From Enoplolaimus lenunculus (taxonomy: Eukaryota > Nematoda > Enoplea > Enoplida > Thoracostomopsidae), in assembly GCA_030248215.1 (NCBI GenBank), contig JASANG010000836.1:84205-148204 (forward strand): a stretch of 64,000 bases of DNA. Reading direction: 5' to 3'. Every line of letters starts with the position of its first letter. Position 1 is the stretch's first letter. Made by a program: the position numbers and the translations under genes. Positions 32,601 to 44,153 of this stretch are shown one piece after another. Under the pieces are notes generated by a model, which did not search any database, had not been told where the DNA came from, and was given only the letters and a program-made list of their open reading frames with translations.

Positions 32601-33125
32601 CAGTTGTCGAAAGTAAAACTCAGCAATCATCTCAGTTGGAGAAAGTCTGGTGTCAAGGGCTAGTGTTTTTAGTTTGGCTTCGTTTTCCTCTTTTGTTACA
32701 GTTGTGTTAACTTTGTTATTGTTTCATTTTGTGTGTTTTTGTCATTTTTCAGGTGTATTTTTTATACCAATAAAATACTTGTTGTACACAATAAATGCAA
32801 TAATACAATGCTTAACATAATGCTCACTCTGGTATTATGTTGTGCTAGTTGGATCACAATTCAACGCACGTATACTAAAAACGACTTACACTAAATCCAT
32901 CTCTACCGAGCGATTTAATCATATTTTTCCGCCAAACAGCAAGAATAATTCGATTTTGTTCCGACTGAGTTTCGTCGAGTATTTTCGATACACTTGGCAT
33001 TGAACTGTAACTGTCAGTGACGTCATAATCGTTCGTTGATCCATCGTTTTTCTTCCGTTGTGCTGGATTACTTCCAGATCCGGTCGATACAGGCACCAAA
33101 GGGCATGAAATAATTTTGTCGATTT
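29612..33125 (-). CDS. MGME1: MGME1, mitochondrial genome maintenance exonuclease, last four exons (5' part not found)
   Basis: Exons, in order on the minus strand: 33125-32890, 32036-31876, 30903-30756, 29869-29612, all in phase, about 267 residues to a TAG stop. Family-defining blocks: MPSVSKILDETQ, then VWRKNMIKSLGRDGF, MGTILHQLV, YKGIVDAVGML, VIIEWKTSDKPKPDIESLYD, YPLQVAAYAGAVNQ, and LYWNDWKIRVKKFW near the end. These follow human MGME1 block for block. MGME1 is a PD-(D/E)XK nuclease that trims single-stranded mtDNA flaps. The motif II Asp is kept in GIVD; the (D/E)-x-K motif reads E-W-K rather than the human D-W-K, which the fold tolerates. A mitochondrial presequence would be on missing 5' exons between 33126 and about 36000. 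The last intron contains a 580-bp minisatellite and the preceding one a family B MITE. Confidence 0.92.
29935..30517 (+). repeat. 21-bp minisatellite inside the last MGME1 intron
   Basis: Unit CGGACGGATGACGGACGGCGT, more than 20 copies with GTC/GCC and ATGA/GTGA variants. A sub-block near 30236-30255 shows a local duplication of a larger segment. The array sits between exons 30903-30756 and 29869-29612 and keeps one minus frame open across about 200 residues (RHPSDAV repeats), which is a repeat artefact. It is far more GC-rich than its surroundings. Confidence 0.92.
31147..31511. mobile_element. Family B hAT-like MITE, copy B3, in an MGME1 intron
   Basis: Ends CAGGGTGTAACTGGAATT and AATTCCGGTTGCACCCTG. 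Flanking GTCCCATG and GTACCACG match at 6 of 8. The middle is shared with B1 and B2 (for example AATAACCCATAGTAGGAGAT in B3). Confidence 0.82.
31589..31766. mobile_element. Probable small MITE in an MGME1 intron
   Basis: CAGAGGCGTAGCGTGG at the left and GTCTACGCCCCTA at the right are loosely inverted, with GGAGGTGGGGGTACG inside. The target duplication is not clear. Confidence 0.4.
32228..32490. repeat. 35-bp tandem array, about seven units, in an MGME1 intron
   Basis: Unit TTTTCAAAAATTTTCAATGA followed by CGCCGACACTCTGGA, repeated with small changes. It lies in the intron between exons 33125-32890 and 32036-31876. Reading frames across it are repeat artefacts. Confidence 0.88.
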
Positions 33126-33479
33126 CTAAACAGCAAATTATTTTCGCTCTTGTACACTTTCCTTCAACTGCTTAGGCTTTAAGACTTAGGCTTAGACTCA
33201 AGTGTCGGAATTGTCTTTCTTAAGCTTAAACCTGAATTTTTGCTTAATCCTTTACGTCACTGTAAAGCCTTAATCTTGAATGTGGGGTAAAGTGTACAAA
33301 AGTAAATGTATTATTCATGATGCAATAAATACACGATTAAAGACAAAAGCATCGGACTAATATTTTCAAGCGTTTTTGTTAGCATCGAAAACGCATTTCT
33401 GGATCATTGGCTTAAACGAATATTCACTATTCTGAAACACAACCCATTTCTTATCACCAGTTATGCAGTCGTAGGATTA

Positions 33480-33602
33480 CACTGCAAAAAATGGTGAGTC
33501 AACTAGCTTGATTCTAGCGGAGTCGAATTTTGACTCCGATTGTGTAGTCCAGAATAACCGTATTTCGGAGAGAGTCAATTTGACTCATTATTTTTTGCAG
33601 TG
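33480..33602. mobile_element. Family D TA-flanked MITE, copy D4
   Basis: Ends CACTGCAAAAAATGGTGAGT and TTTTTTGCAGTG, both next to TA. Internally shortened relative to D1. Carries TGAGTCAAC and GAGTCAATTTGACTC. Confidence 0.75.
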
Positions 33603-33924
33603 TAGCTTTAGAAACTCAAATATAAACAGCTTCCGCCACGGCTTAGCAAAACTTTGCAAATTCCTACAGCTTTTCTTTGCATTTGTTTTAAAAAGCTTAA
33701 CATTACGCTAACGAATAACAACTGTTTTAAATTTTTTGTAAGAATAGCGGCAATACTTGTCGTCACTAGCGGAACCTGATCAAGGGATCAGGGGACGCGT
33801 ACGCTCGGATCAGAAAATTTTTGTGATAAAACGATAAGGACCCGGCCTTTACAGTTTTCCCCCACAGACTGTGGATGATGCAGTAAAAAACTGATTCAGA
33901 CATCGTTATGCGGTGCGATGTGGT

Positions 33925-34114
33925 GGCCAATGTTACTTTCAGGGCCGTAACAGTAGATTAAGCGTATTCCTAAGCCTAAGCTTAAGCCTAATCGTTGCAA
34001 AAGCGTATTCCTAAGCCTAAGCGTACGCCTAAGCAAAAAATGTAGTCTAGAATGTAAGCCTACTCTGTTAGAGACCCACCAGAAACCGGAACGGCCCTAA
34101 GAGTAACATGGACC
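33925..34114 (-). mobile_element. Family A MITE, GTTAC subfamily, copy A8
   Basis: Ends GGCCAATGTTACTTTCAGGG and CTAAGAGTAACATGGACC. Target duplication GATGTGGT/GATGTGGC matches at 7 of 8. The core has CCTAAGCCTAAGC blocks. It inserted at the edge of an open stretch described at 34115-34262. Confidence 0.85.
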
Positions 34115-34262
34115 GATGTGGCTAATTCACGCGCGTTTCCGCACAGTGCCAGACGACACCAAACCTCATTAAAATAGTCAAAAAGTATAGTGTCATCGGA
34201 TACCTGGACCAATAATCCGACGTTTTGCTGTCGCAAAGTATCTTTGAGCAAAACAACCGTAA
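34115..34262 (-). pseudogene. Possible exon remnant, cut by a family A insertion
   Basis: About 49 minus-strand codons read LLKDTLRQQNVGLLVQVSDD, TILFDYFNEVW and onward to the family A element. The words resemble the first helices of RGS-type domains (a '..DYFN..' turn), but that is weak. It might instead be part of the missing MGME1 5' region. No flanking splice pair is convincing. Confidence 0.2.
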
Positions 34263-34720
34263 CAATGGTAAACTTCCAAAAATTGACTAAATTGACGAAT
34301 CTTTGCCAATAAAGTGGTGGCTTTCATACTGGTTTTTTAGTTTTTTATACAATAAATCTAAACAATTTTGAAACTATCAACAGTAAGGACAGATTTAGGC
34401 AAATATCTCTAAATGACCACCCACAAACCCACAAATTAAAACTTTGCATTGCATTGGAACGACAAAAATAGCGTCTGCCATTTCATTCACAGGGTTTTGT
34501 CCGCTGTGTCACGTCCACATATTTTGTGACTCCTAAAAGCCAAAAATGTGGCACACATCTTGCTTTTTGCTCCGTTTGCTCACTAAATATATAACTTCAG
34601 CGCTTAGTTTGTATGTATGCACGGCTATAAACCCTCAAATACCATTATACAAATATACAAAACTTATCAAAAAACGTCAAGATCCGTCGATGACAAATTG
34701 CAAGCGGATATGAAGATTTT
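34263..34720. other. Unassigned stretch
   Basis: No gene or repeat recognised. Expected, but not shown, to hold 5' parts of MGME1. Confidence 0.35.
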
Positions 34721-34892
34721 GGCCATTGTAAAGAACAGGCACAGAACAGCATCATATTCCTAAGCCTAAAGCCTAAACCTAAGAATGAGCATATTCCTAA
34801 GCATAAGTCTAAGCCAAGCAAAAAATTAGTCTAAAGCTTACTCTAATGCAGTAGCACAGAAAAACGTTCCGTCCCTGATCTTTACACGGGCC
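34721..34892 (-). mobile_element. Family A MITE, copy A9
   Basis: Ends GGCCATTGTAAAGAACAGG and CCTGATCTTTACACGGGCC. The exact 8-bp duplication AAGATTTT lies at 34713-34720 and 34893-34900. The core has CCTAAGCCTAAAGCC and related blocks. Confidence 0.88.
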
Positions 34893-34907
34893 AAGATTTT
34901 CAACAAT

Positions 34908-35010
34908 CAGGGTACAACCGAAGAATAAGATATAGTGAAAACCGGGGCCAAAGGTTGGCAAATTTGCATAATTCGGTGTTAAATCAAAATCGGGTGGTTA
35001 AAATCACTTA
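34908..35010. mobile_element. Family B decayed left-end fragment
   Basis: Starts CAGGGTACAACCGAAG and loses similarity after roughly 100 bases. Confidence 0.4.
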
Positions 35011-35373
35011 AAATTTGCAAGATTTACAGCGTACAGTATAAAAAATACAAAATAATTCAAATCGCCGAAGCCACCTGTAAAAATGCTACCAGTCAGAGGC
35101 CAATTTTCAGCCAGTCTGAGCCAGAGCTTTATGATCGAGAAACAAGCTGAAAAATACATTGAAAAATATTAATTAAAAATTGCGGGAACCATCGTGCGCA
35201 ATACAGCCAGACCCGCATACAACTATTAAGAATTTCGAACCTAAACTGTTTTCCAAATGCTCGTTTGTAAAACAAAACACAAATAAACTTTTTATTCGCT
35301 CATCGAACAGGCAAACAATTACATGTCAAATTTCATATCAACTACAAACCCAAACCGGTATGGTACGTTCAAC

Positions 35374-35556
35374 GTCCATGTAAAGATGAGGGGCGGAACG
35401 TTTATCTGTGGGACTAGAAAAGAGTAAGCTTAAGCTTTAGACTAATTTTTCTGCTTGGGTTACGCTTACGCTTTGGAATATGCTCATTCTTACACTTAAG
35501 CTTAGGCTTAGGAATATACTTATAATATTGTTCCGCTCCTGTTCTTTACATTCGCC
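35374..35556 (+). mobile_element. Family A MITE, copy A10
   Basis: Ends GTCCATGTAAAGATGAGGGG and CTCCTGTTCTTTACATTCGCC. Flanking CGTTCAAC and CGTTCAAA match at 7 of 8. TTAGGC blocks are partly decayed to TTACGC. Confidence 0.82.
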
Positions 35557-36006
35557 CGTTCAAACATAATCCGACCACGTGTATCATGCCAGAACGCACT
35601 TTTCAACTTATCGTACCCCAAAATACAAAATAAAGTACAGGCATGTGAACATATAAAAATTTCATACAACAGCAGATTTTTAACTCAATTTTATGCGGTA
35701 AAACGGGAGCAGCGTAGCAGAGAGTCCGCTTAAAACCTCTGCCAAATCAATCATTACCCGTTTCCGCTATTCAAATAATGTTCCACGAAACATATACTAC
35801 TCGATATTTGTCTACAGGATTTGTTATACAAATAGGTTCATGTTGCTTGCTTTTGGCACCCGTTTCCCGCTGGACTCCTAGAGCCAAACCTCAATTTTTA
35901 TCAAACAATAATAGTACGCAAAATAAAACAAACAACTCTCGAACAAAGTCCATTTTAAATTTGTAAAATTTAGGAAAACTCGACCAACCAAAAACGTTGA
36001 CGCGTT

Positions 36007-36012
36007 TTTATT
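36007..36012 (-). terminator. RPF2 polyadenylation signal AATAAA
   Basis: AATAAA on the minus strand about 41 bases after the RPF2 stop codon, in the usual place for a poly(A) signal. Confidence 0.7.
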
Positions 36013-36052
36013 GCTTTTTACACCAAAAACATAACAATAATAGCAACAACCA

Positions 36053-39000
36053 CTAAGTTTTTAATTTTTTCTTCGGAACATTACTATCATAATTCGCCAT
36101 TTCATAGTCTGTCGTTACCTGTGAACCATAATTCGACTTAATATTTTCAGTTGAGCCTTTCAAAGCTGGAACCTTGCGCGTCTGCAATTGGCCAAGATTT
36201 TGTTTTCCAAGATGAACACGTCCATGTTTCGTGCCAAACACATCGTGGCTTACGTTCTTCGGTTTCTTGGACTAAAATTAAGCAACTATTTATAACAGTC
36301 GACGCTAGGGAACATATTCTTAGATAGCAACTAAAGCCCAAATATCTACGGTTTACGACAGGTTTAAAATATGAAATTGTATGTGCTTCAAGACAAACTT
36401 CGCCTCAAGAAATGGGTAAAATTACACAGACTTGAATTCACTTGGTTTAAAAATCTTGGCATTTCGCTAGTAGGGGTGCTTCCTTCCGCTTAACCAAATC
36501 ACGCCAAGCTCGACAACCCCCCATATCCAGCCTCTCAACTCGAAAAATCGCCCGTGGTTTGAAATTATGCTTATAAAATCAGAAAGACAAAAACGAGCTA
36601 ACATAACCTGTATGTTTCAAAATGCAAACTTAAGCTAAAAAATGGTAAAAATACAATAAATTTGTGAAACATTTGGAATTTTAGCCCCCAATTTTTATCT
36701 TGAGGCTTTTTGAAATACTCTCCCCACTCATCAAATCCGCACAGGTTGATCCTCGGGTACCTCCGAACCCCTCACTCGAGAGCAGGCTAGCGATCTTCCA
36801 ACTATAACAACATACTTTTGTCAAAACTAAAAATATTACTTTTTTAAAAACAACGAAAACACTAAAATTGCTAAATTCTTACAAAACAGAAAATAGAAAA
36901 ATTGTGAAAAAATTCATACTTGAAGTTGTTTCGGCTGCTTCAGCGCTTGTTTGAACAAATCATCGGACCCAAGTTTATTTCGACGCACTGCCAAATCAAA
37001 TCGCGGTCCCATTTCTGCCAGTTCAACCCGAGGCAGGCGAGAATCAGATTTCTTCAAAACAATTCTGAAAATAAAGAAGAAACAAGTTTACCAGCCAATT
37101 TAAGTATAATACGTACACTAACACATTTAAAACATTACACTGTTACGTTCATTTTGTACGACATACCAAAACTCTGCAGCTCAATCTTCAACTCCAGTGA
37201 AAACATTTTTAAACAGGAAAAATTTAGGTCTGCCGACCATAAACAACCTGCTTGGAGTTGACGTGCTACCAATCAAAACCCTGCAAGGGAAAAACGAGCT
37301 CGGCAATGGCAGAATTTCAACACCTTTATGAAATTAAAAATTGATAAAATTATATTTAGCATTTTATACTAAGGTAAAAATGAAAACTTTCCTGGGTATG
37401 TACAAATTTTGATCATGTCTCGATTTGGTCCTTGTTTCAACTGTACCTGTAAACCCGAAATCGAATAATATTGTCAACCGCAGTCAACGAAATAACGTGC
37501 TCCAGTCCTTGTAGTTGAACTTTTTCCACTTCTTCGCCTCGAAAGAAATCTGCAACAAACCAAAAATTAAAGTGATGAAACAAATCAGGTGAAATCGCGG
37601 TCGCGTCACAAACCGCGCATCTGGTCGCAAACGCTCGTTTCTTGGCGGCAACCGCTCTCAAACGAGATTTGAACTGGTAGTGGTTACAGCGACTAAAAGT
37701 GCGATTTCTAATTCTATTCAATCGTTTGTAAACGCGGTTATGAGCACTGTGTTTAAGACCCACTGGTCGCGAGCAACAACAATTCGACCGCGATTATAAA
37801 CCCGCAACTGCATACACAAGTGTGATTACTGCGCACTTGATTCTGTCCGTGATTGTATATGACATGCATTTTCTGTAACGTCTGGGCTTAATGCCACTTG
37901 CGCAAATTTTAGCAGTGCATTTTCTCACACAGTTGAAGGTAGGTTTTAGGGAGGCACTATACTTCTTGTGCGGCAGCGCCCCCGTCGCCGTACATCGCCG
38001 TGCGTCATCGTACACCAATTGTGACGAACGGTGACCTACAGCAATGGACGGCGCCGGAAGACATTAAAAATTGTTAAAAGTATAATACCGCCACCCCCTT
38101 ACGTACACTACTCTACAACCGTGCCAAATGATAAAACCGCGCCAAATGATAAAACCAAGCCAGATGATAAAACCGCTACATACACACCGCAGCAAAATAA
38201 CACAACAATAAAATTGTCACCAGCAGTTTCAAGATCGATTACGTAACCTAACTCTTCAAATTTTCAAACTTTTTGTTTCGTAAAATGTAAACAAGAGTGC
38301 TACACAGAATTGCTATCTTAACAAACTCAGCAGAACAAGCTCGATAAATCTAAAATAAAAGCAAAAAATGGCAAGACTAAACAATATTGCTTACCAATAA
38401 ATAAATTTTTAATTCGTTTCCACGTTGGATCGCTATTCCAAGCATCTCCAGCAAACGTTAAACACGGTTTCGATCCGGTAGAACACGAAGGCACCTAAAA
38501 ATTTAACATGTCTTTTGCATGGGCAGTCACAAAGGGTGCGACCTAAGCGGTTGCCACCCTCCCCCACACGAAATTTTTCGTAAAACATTAAGCGATATCC
38601 ACTTGATGAAACACTGAAAATTGAATATATTAAACGCCCGTTTCAACCGCCGAACAACGCTTGGCACCGCAAGTGCTAGTATTCTAGCAGTTTAATACGT
38701 ACTGGTTTGTGTGAAGCTTTGCCGGAAATTCTCCCGGAATTTGAAACAAGTCAGTTGTACTATCAGTTCACTGACAATAAACATCTTATAATTACACCAA
38801 TTAACGAGACGTTACCAATGTTGCCACAATGTCTGTATGTTAGTGAGAAAAACATGAACAAAAATTGTAAACACACATTGGGACTTCTTAACATCCAGCA
38901 ATAATACCACCTAAGTCAAAGTCATAACAATGTTAGAAATAACACGCAACAATAAGCCAATTAAAACACACCTTAAAATCAGCTAACGGAACATAATTTT

Positions 39001-40890
39001 GAACGCCAAACTCGACCATATCTAATACTTGTCCATCAAATGTTCGTCCTGCAACATTCACACACTACATAAATCATGCCAAAAACTACTGCAAACTGTG
39101 TGCTTAACCTCTCATTATTTGATGGTTGGTTGTCAATCAAACTGTAGTACACAATTGAGAATAACGGCTGAAATAGGCCCTACGTGCACCTATTTCAGGT
39201 CCATACCTTACATAACATATTACAAAATGGACCTCAAATAAACAACGATAAAAGAGCGGAATATAGAAGCTCAGAATCCCAACCAGGGCAAAGCAGATAT
39301 GAGCATCATATGTCAATTTAAAAATTAAAATATTGTATCCAGCTTTCTCGCATATACATTCAGAACCAAAATAATTATTTAAATGCCAGTAGTATCTACG
39401 ACAATTCTAAATCAAACACTGATAATAGCAAATTTACCAATAACCAAATTATGCGCTCGCTTTTTTGAATGACTTCCAAACGTAAACAAAGACGCGTCGT
39501 ATTTGTAGCCAAATTTTTCAATTGGCGTTTCATCTGTGAACGGTGCAATTGGATTCCGCCTAGAAAAAATAATATCAGCTCAATGACATGTGAAATAGTT
39601 CAAATTTGTAACTACAACATAATACTACGATCTCAAAAAAAAACTAAGCGTTCATAGTTTGTTCAAATTTTGTCAACAAAAATGCCATATTCTCTAAACA
39701 TAATATTATTCATGTAGTAGCCGAATTACGTTTGTAACGTATTATGATCGTCTTCACGTTTAAATACAAACGTTCGGAACAGTATTGTCTAAAAATCCAA
39801 ACGTGTTACTAGAACACAATCACAAACACGAATAATTGCTTTTAACAGAGCTCTAATTAAAGACGACCGAAACTTTTTTCAACCGCAAAATTTCTCAACA
39901 AAAATACCGATTTGGATACATCAGTGTTTCTAATTAATTTACGGTAATGTGAATGTAAAAGTCATTGGAACCGCCCCTCCCCACCAACTTACGTATTGTT
40001 GGACAACATACCTTTTCCGTAAAGGAAGGTCCTCGATCCGAATCCGATTCAATAGCGCGGAATGCGCTTGTTATTCGGTTTTGTTGTCTTGTTTACGCAG
40101 AGACGCTCTTGAAATGTTGTGTTTCTCAAAGTTAAGAAGTTTCCTAGTCTTCATTATAAATTTCAATTTTCTTATTGTTAAATAGGTTTTCGGGTTTCGA
40201 ACGTTTAGTTGGACTTAATTGGATCCGGCCACGTATCTCTAAGATCCATGTCCGTGGGGTAGCCCCGAGTTCCAATTGTGCTTACTGTTGCTTGTGTATA
40301 CTAGTTTGCTACTTGTTAAACAATAAACGCTCGTCTTGCGAGCGTGAACGTTTATGGGTCCGCCGATTTTTAAGAGATTCCCGATCCCTATCGTCCGTTT
40401 CGGTTTGAATAAGCTCGCCCGAACCGGCGGCTCGTATCCTAAAACTAAGGTGACCATCACCTTAAAACAACACGTATGTTCGGCGTGCAAGGTATAAAAA
40501 TTTAACATAATATAGCTTACCTTTTTAAAAACAGCGCGTTTGGCTTTTTCAGCAAATACTAAAATTAAAAAGCATTAACAATAATAGCGAAAAAATATAA
40601 AAAAAGACAAACGCAACTGAAACACACTGTTTGATTGGTACAAATCGTATGACGTGAAACGAATCTGCGCTATTCATTCTGATCCTAAATCTTTCGTTCA
40701 AGTTAGTTCAACACAGCCAGCTTTGAAACCAAAACAAACAAAACTACTATTTCTTACTAAATCTTTGAGACATCGAGTCACAACCTCACTGGTTCGACCG
40801 CCACGGACAAATATCGCTTGTTTCGAGTTTTCAATCAACTTTGGAGCTCGTTGGGCCAGAAAGCGTTTGCCGCGCTGTGTCTTCGGTTTT
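36053..40890 (-). CDS. RPF2: RPF2, Brix-domain ribosome assembly factor, all but the first exon
   Basis: Exons on the minus strand: 40890-40758, 40558-40521, 39559-39438, 39048-38972, 38494-38395, 37549-37447, 37064-36920, 36271-36053. All phases agree, giving about 311 residues against 306 in human. Blocks in order: KPKTQRGKRFLAQR, the tiny exon YLLKKPNALFLK, SLFTFGSHSKKRAHNLVIG, GRTFDGQVLDMVEFGV, DFFRGEEVEKVQLQGLEHVI, RLPRVELAEMGPRFDLAVRR, and the C-terminal HDVFGTKHGRVHLGKQNL, GQLQTRK. This is the RPF2 Brix domain and its conserved tail. RPF2 works with RRS1 in the nucleolus to load the 5S RNP on pre-60S particles. The first listed exon starts one base short of a codon after a good acceptor (TATTTTTCAG), so a short ATG-bearing exon lies upstream; I could not choose one between 40891 and 41200. 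The tail is Lys-rich (PKKKLKT). Confidence 0.95.
37948..38097. mobile_element. Family I MITE in an RPF2 intron
   Basis: Ends AGGGAGGCACTATACTTC and AAAGTATAATACCGCCACCC are inverted. The interior holds CGTCGCCGTACATCGCCGTG, the same GCCGTACGGCG-type words that build the GC-rich minisatellites. No duplication resolved. Confidence 0.55.
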
Positions 40891-41215
40891 CTGAAAAATA
40901 CACCACCGTATGGTCGCAATGCTCAAATGTGCCCAGCACCAATCGCCAGCTGGTGATAGGTCCTGTAACTTTTGAACCAAAAAATAGTTAACTTCAAAAC
41001 AGAGCATAGTTTTCGTTGAACCAAGATGTTTGCCCCTGCTACTACACCAAAATTGACATCGTCAGTTGTCGCTGATCGCTGGTTTGAAAAGCTATTGCAC
41101 GATTTGCCAGCATAAAATAAATCGTTCGTAAATGTAAACGAGAATCGGTATCAAAATCACCAACACGAATTCACCACTCTTTTAGCCCGCATTTTGGAAC
41201 TTTACCACCATCACT

Positions 41216-41386
41216 GGCCCATGTAAAGATCAGGAGCGGAGAGCTTTTCTGTGGGACTAGAATAAAGTAAAGCTTAAGCTTTAGATAATTTTTTTGCTTG
41301 GTTTAGGAATATATTTTTTCGCCGCTTAGGCTTAAAAATACCATTAATCTACTATTACGGCCCTAAAAGTAACAATGGCCGGATAA
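41216..41386 (+). mobile_element. Family A MITE, copy A11, mixed subfamily ends
   Basis: Left end GGCCCATGTAAAGATCAGGA is the AAAGA type; right end CTAAAAGTAACAATGGCC is the GTTAC type. A half element with the other end type follows directly to about 41500 (ends ACGGTCTGCCCCTC). No shared flanking 8-mer. This looks like a recombinant or nested pair of family A copies. Confidence 0.6.
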
Positions 41387-41499
41387 GCCTATAACTAAGC
41401 CCAGACAAAAGAACAGTCTAAAGCTTATGCGTATACTCTATTGAAGTTCCGTGGCAAAAACGGTCTGCCCCTCAAAATAACACCGACCGCATAATTATA

Positions 41500-41744
41500 C
41501 AAAAAAACTAAGAACTTTTTACCTGACCGCTTGAGTAACGTCGCTAGCTACCATTGCGCGTTCGCAAGTGAATCAATTTACACTCTGAAACCTATTGCCA
41601 ATAATAAATTTAATTGCTTAATCTGAAATTTGATACTTACAATCGACCATACTGCAACATCCCTTTGAGAACTTCCATTTCAAAACAATATTGCAAGATT
41701 CCAGTTTAAGAAGATGCATCGTCCTCGTCAATGAGGGATTCAGG
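41500..41744. other. Unassigned intergenic stretch
   Basis: No gene seen. Confidence 0.3.
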
Positions 41745-42375
41745 TTAAAACTGGGGCAGCTCGGAACACGTTTTTTCCATGTTGATTCGAAGCCAGTATA
41801 AAATGTGATTTGAATATCGGTTATGTAGACAAAATGCGAACGTCACATGATATTGGCTTACAAATCCCTGATATCAGGTGATCATCGTATACAAATAGCC
41901 GTATGGCACATGATACCAAGAGACAATTGTGTGAATATCATATGATATTCCGGAATTTTACCGAATATCAGATGACATTATGCAGAACAATTTAATTTGT
42001 GCACACTAACATAATATAATGGAAAGTCAGATAATGTAGCTTTAAGTGATTTCCAATACGAATTAGGTTGTATTTTTCAGTTTCTGGCGGAAATTTTGCC
42101 TAAATATATTCCTAAGTACAAATAATTCAAATTTTTTTGGTATTTATATGATATTCAACAGGACATTCAGGCCAGTTTACCACAATTTTGCAGACATTTT
42201 GTCACGTAACAATGAATGTAGCATCAGCGATAACAGACAATTCAAATTTTTTTAATTTGATAGCGAATCAATGTACAAACAAAATGTAACCCACTATTGT
42301 AATAGGGACAAAATGTGTTCCAGGGTGTCATGGTATAACATGAACCCCGCATAAGGGCCAACTTCAACGACAATT
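41745..42375. repeat. Interspersed repeat, inverted partner at 20090-20480
   Basis: Shares CATGTTGATTCG, 'ACAGGACATTCAGGCCAGTT', 'TTACCACAATTTTGCAGACA' and the inverted 'GTATAACATGAACCCCGCAT' with the other copy. The middle has a repeated ATCAGATGA/ATCATATGA word. Non-coding. Confidence 0.45.
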
Positions 42376-43993
42376 CTATTATGCACACATGGCTCAATTA
42401 TATTTATACATCTGATATTTATCCCCCCACGTAACCGTTTCAGACAGCAGCAATACATGAGTCCATTTATCAAAGTATACCCACGAATAAGTTAGCAAAG
42501 ACGTGTGCTGACTTGTTCTTGATGTTCCTCGCATTACATCGACACAATGCCTAACATCAAGGCTCTATATGCCACTACAAAATAAATAAAAACACTAGAT
42601 TCAAAAATTTATTTTCAATATATACACAATAACACAGCTCATATAACTTATCACAATAACTGTACACTATCTTAAAAACAACATACGTGCTAAAATTTCA
42701 AAAACAGTAAATAATTCTAAAAAAAATTATGTTGCGTCCAAAATTAACGATACTACTCAAAACCGGGTGGTGTGTTACGTAAGCAACTGGCTTTCGTCAA
42801 AAATTCTGTAAAATTCTTTATGAACAAAAAATATTCTTAATTTGAGACGCTTTTTCGGTATATGAAAAATGTATTTTAAACTAAAAATAGTGCCTATGCG
42901 TAGAAATATTAAAAAAATCATAAAACGGATATAAAGTTTAAAATTTTGAAACCTCACAAACTAGCAACGAATGCTAAAATTTTTCTAAGCCCGTATATTC
43001 TCACAGGCGTATCGTAGTTATCAGCACAAGTTAGTGATAAGTCTCGCAACTTTCGAATCAATAAATGGTTAATTTCAAAACTGTGCACATTTTTCAGACT
43101 ACTGATTTTCTTGAAAACCTGTTACTAACTAATGACACACGATATACGCATTTGAGAATATGGGCCCTAGTTACTCTAGCCACCTCGTGATAACACTATT
43201 GTCATTTGAAACCATGCCCGAACATTACACCCAAAACTGCAATTTGTATACGACTATTTCTCCTAATGGCAGTCAACCGTAAAACCTGTACAGCAAATTT
43301 GTACTACAATAGATTACATATAACCACAACGTGCCTCTAAAACAAACTCTGTCATCCAAAAAAGATGATAAATACATACGAAAACTAAACACCTAACCGC
43401 CCATATTAATTATACCGGTCTGTTTAGTAAGCCTAAGTCTAAGCGTAAGCCTAACACCAATCCAAAGCCTCCATTAACCTGTCTATCAGTCTAATACCGC
43501 TATAATTAACATCGACTCAACTGTTGACCAAAAGTCGTCACATCGAGGTAAATGTGACTTAAGCGACATTTTACCATTTTACCAATCGTTCCGCTTAGGT
43601 GTTAATTACATTTCACGCAAAATAGAAATTTTTCTTGACCATAACTCTAAACTAAATTTTTGACAATAAATTCATTTTAACACAAACGCGACGATTTGAA
43701 TTTTAAGCTGCCACATTTCGCTGTTGTTCTGAAACTCTGTAATTCACCCGAAATATGGTTCAGACGGTATGTTAACAAGTTTCCCTCACTAGAAACATTG
43801 CGCGACATAAACCGGTTCATAAAGACCGTAAGCTAACAATTTACAAACTCAATTATACAAAAAAATCCTGGTTTCGATTGCGTACGACTTCAAATTATTA
43901 TAAAATTTTAAAGTTACAATCTAAACAGCAAACGATTATTATAAAAACCTCTTAACAACGAATACGACACAAACCTGTCCCATCAGCAATACG
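42376..43993. other. Intergenic stretch downstream of MAP3K7 and upstream of RPF2
   Basis: No supported gene. At 43428-43470 there is a decayed patch of CCTAAGTCTAAGCGTAAGCC, a family A core remnant without ends. Confidence 0.45.
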
Positions 43994-44153
43994 AGAGGCG
44001 CTATACTTTTTGACCATGTTACTGCCGACCAGTGGCGTTCGGCATTTTGCGGCACCTTACATCATCAAACGTAAATCGCCACATGGCACAGAATAAAAAT
44101 TGTAAATCAATATTTTAGTTGCGGCGTCGGACGTCAAGTATAGCGCAACCCTA
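43994..44153. mobile_element. Family I MITE
   Basis: Ends GAGGCGCTATACTTTTTGAC and GTCAAGTATAGCGCAACCCT, inverted. The interior has GGCGTTCGGCATTTTGCGGC and GGCGTCGGACGTC. The clearest family I end pair in the window. Confidence 0.6.
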
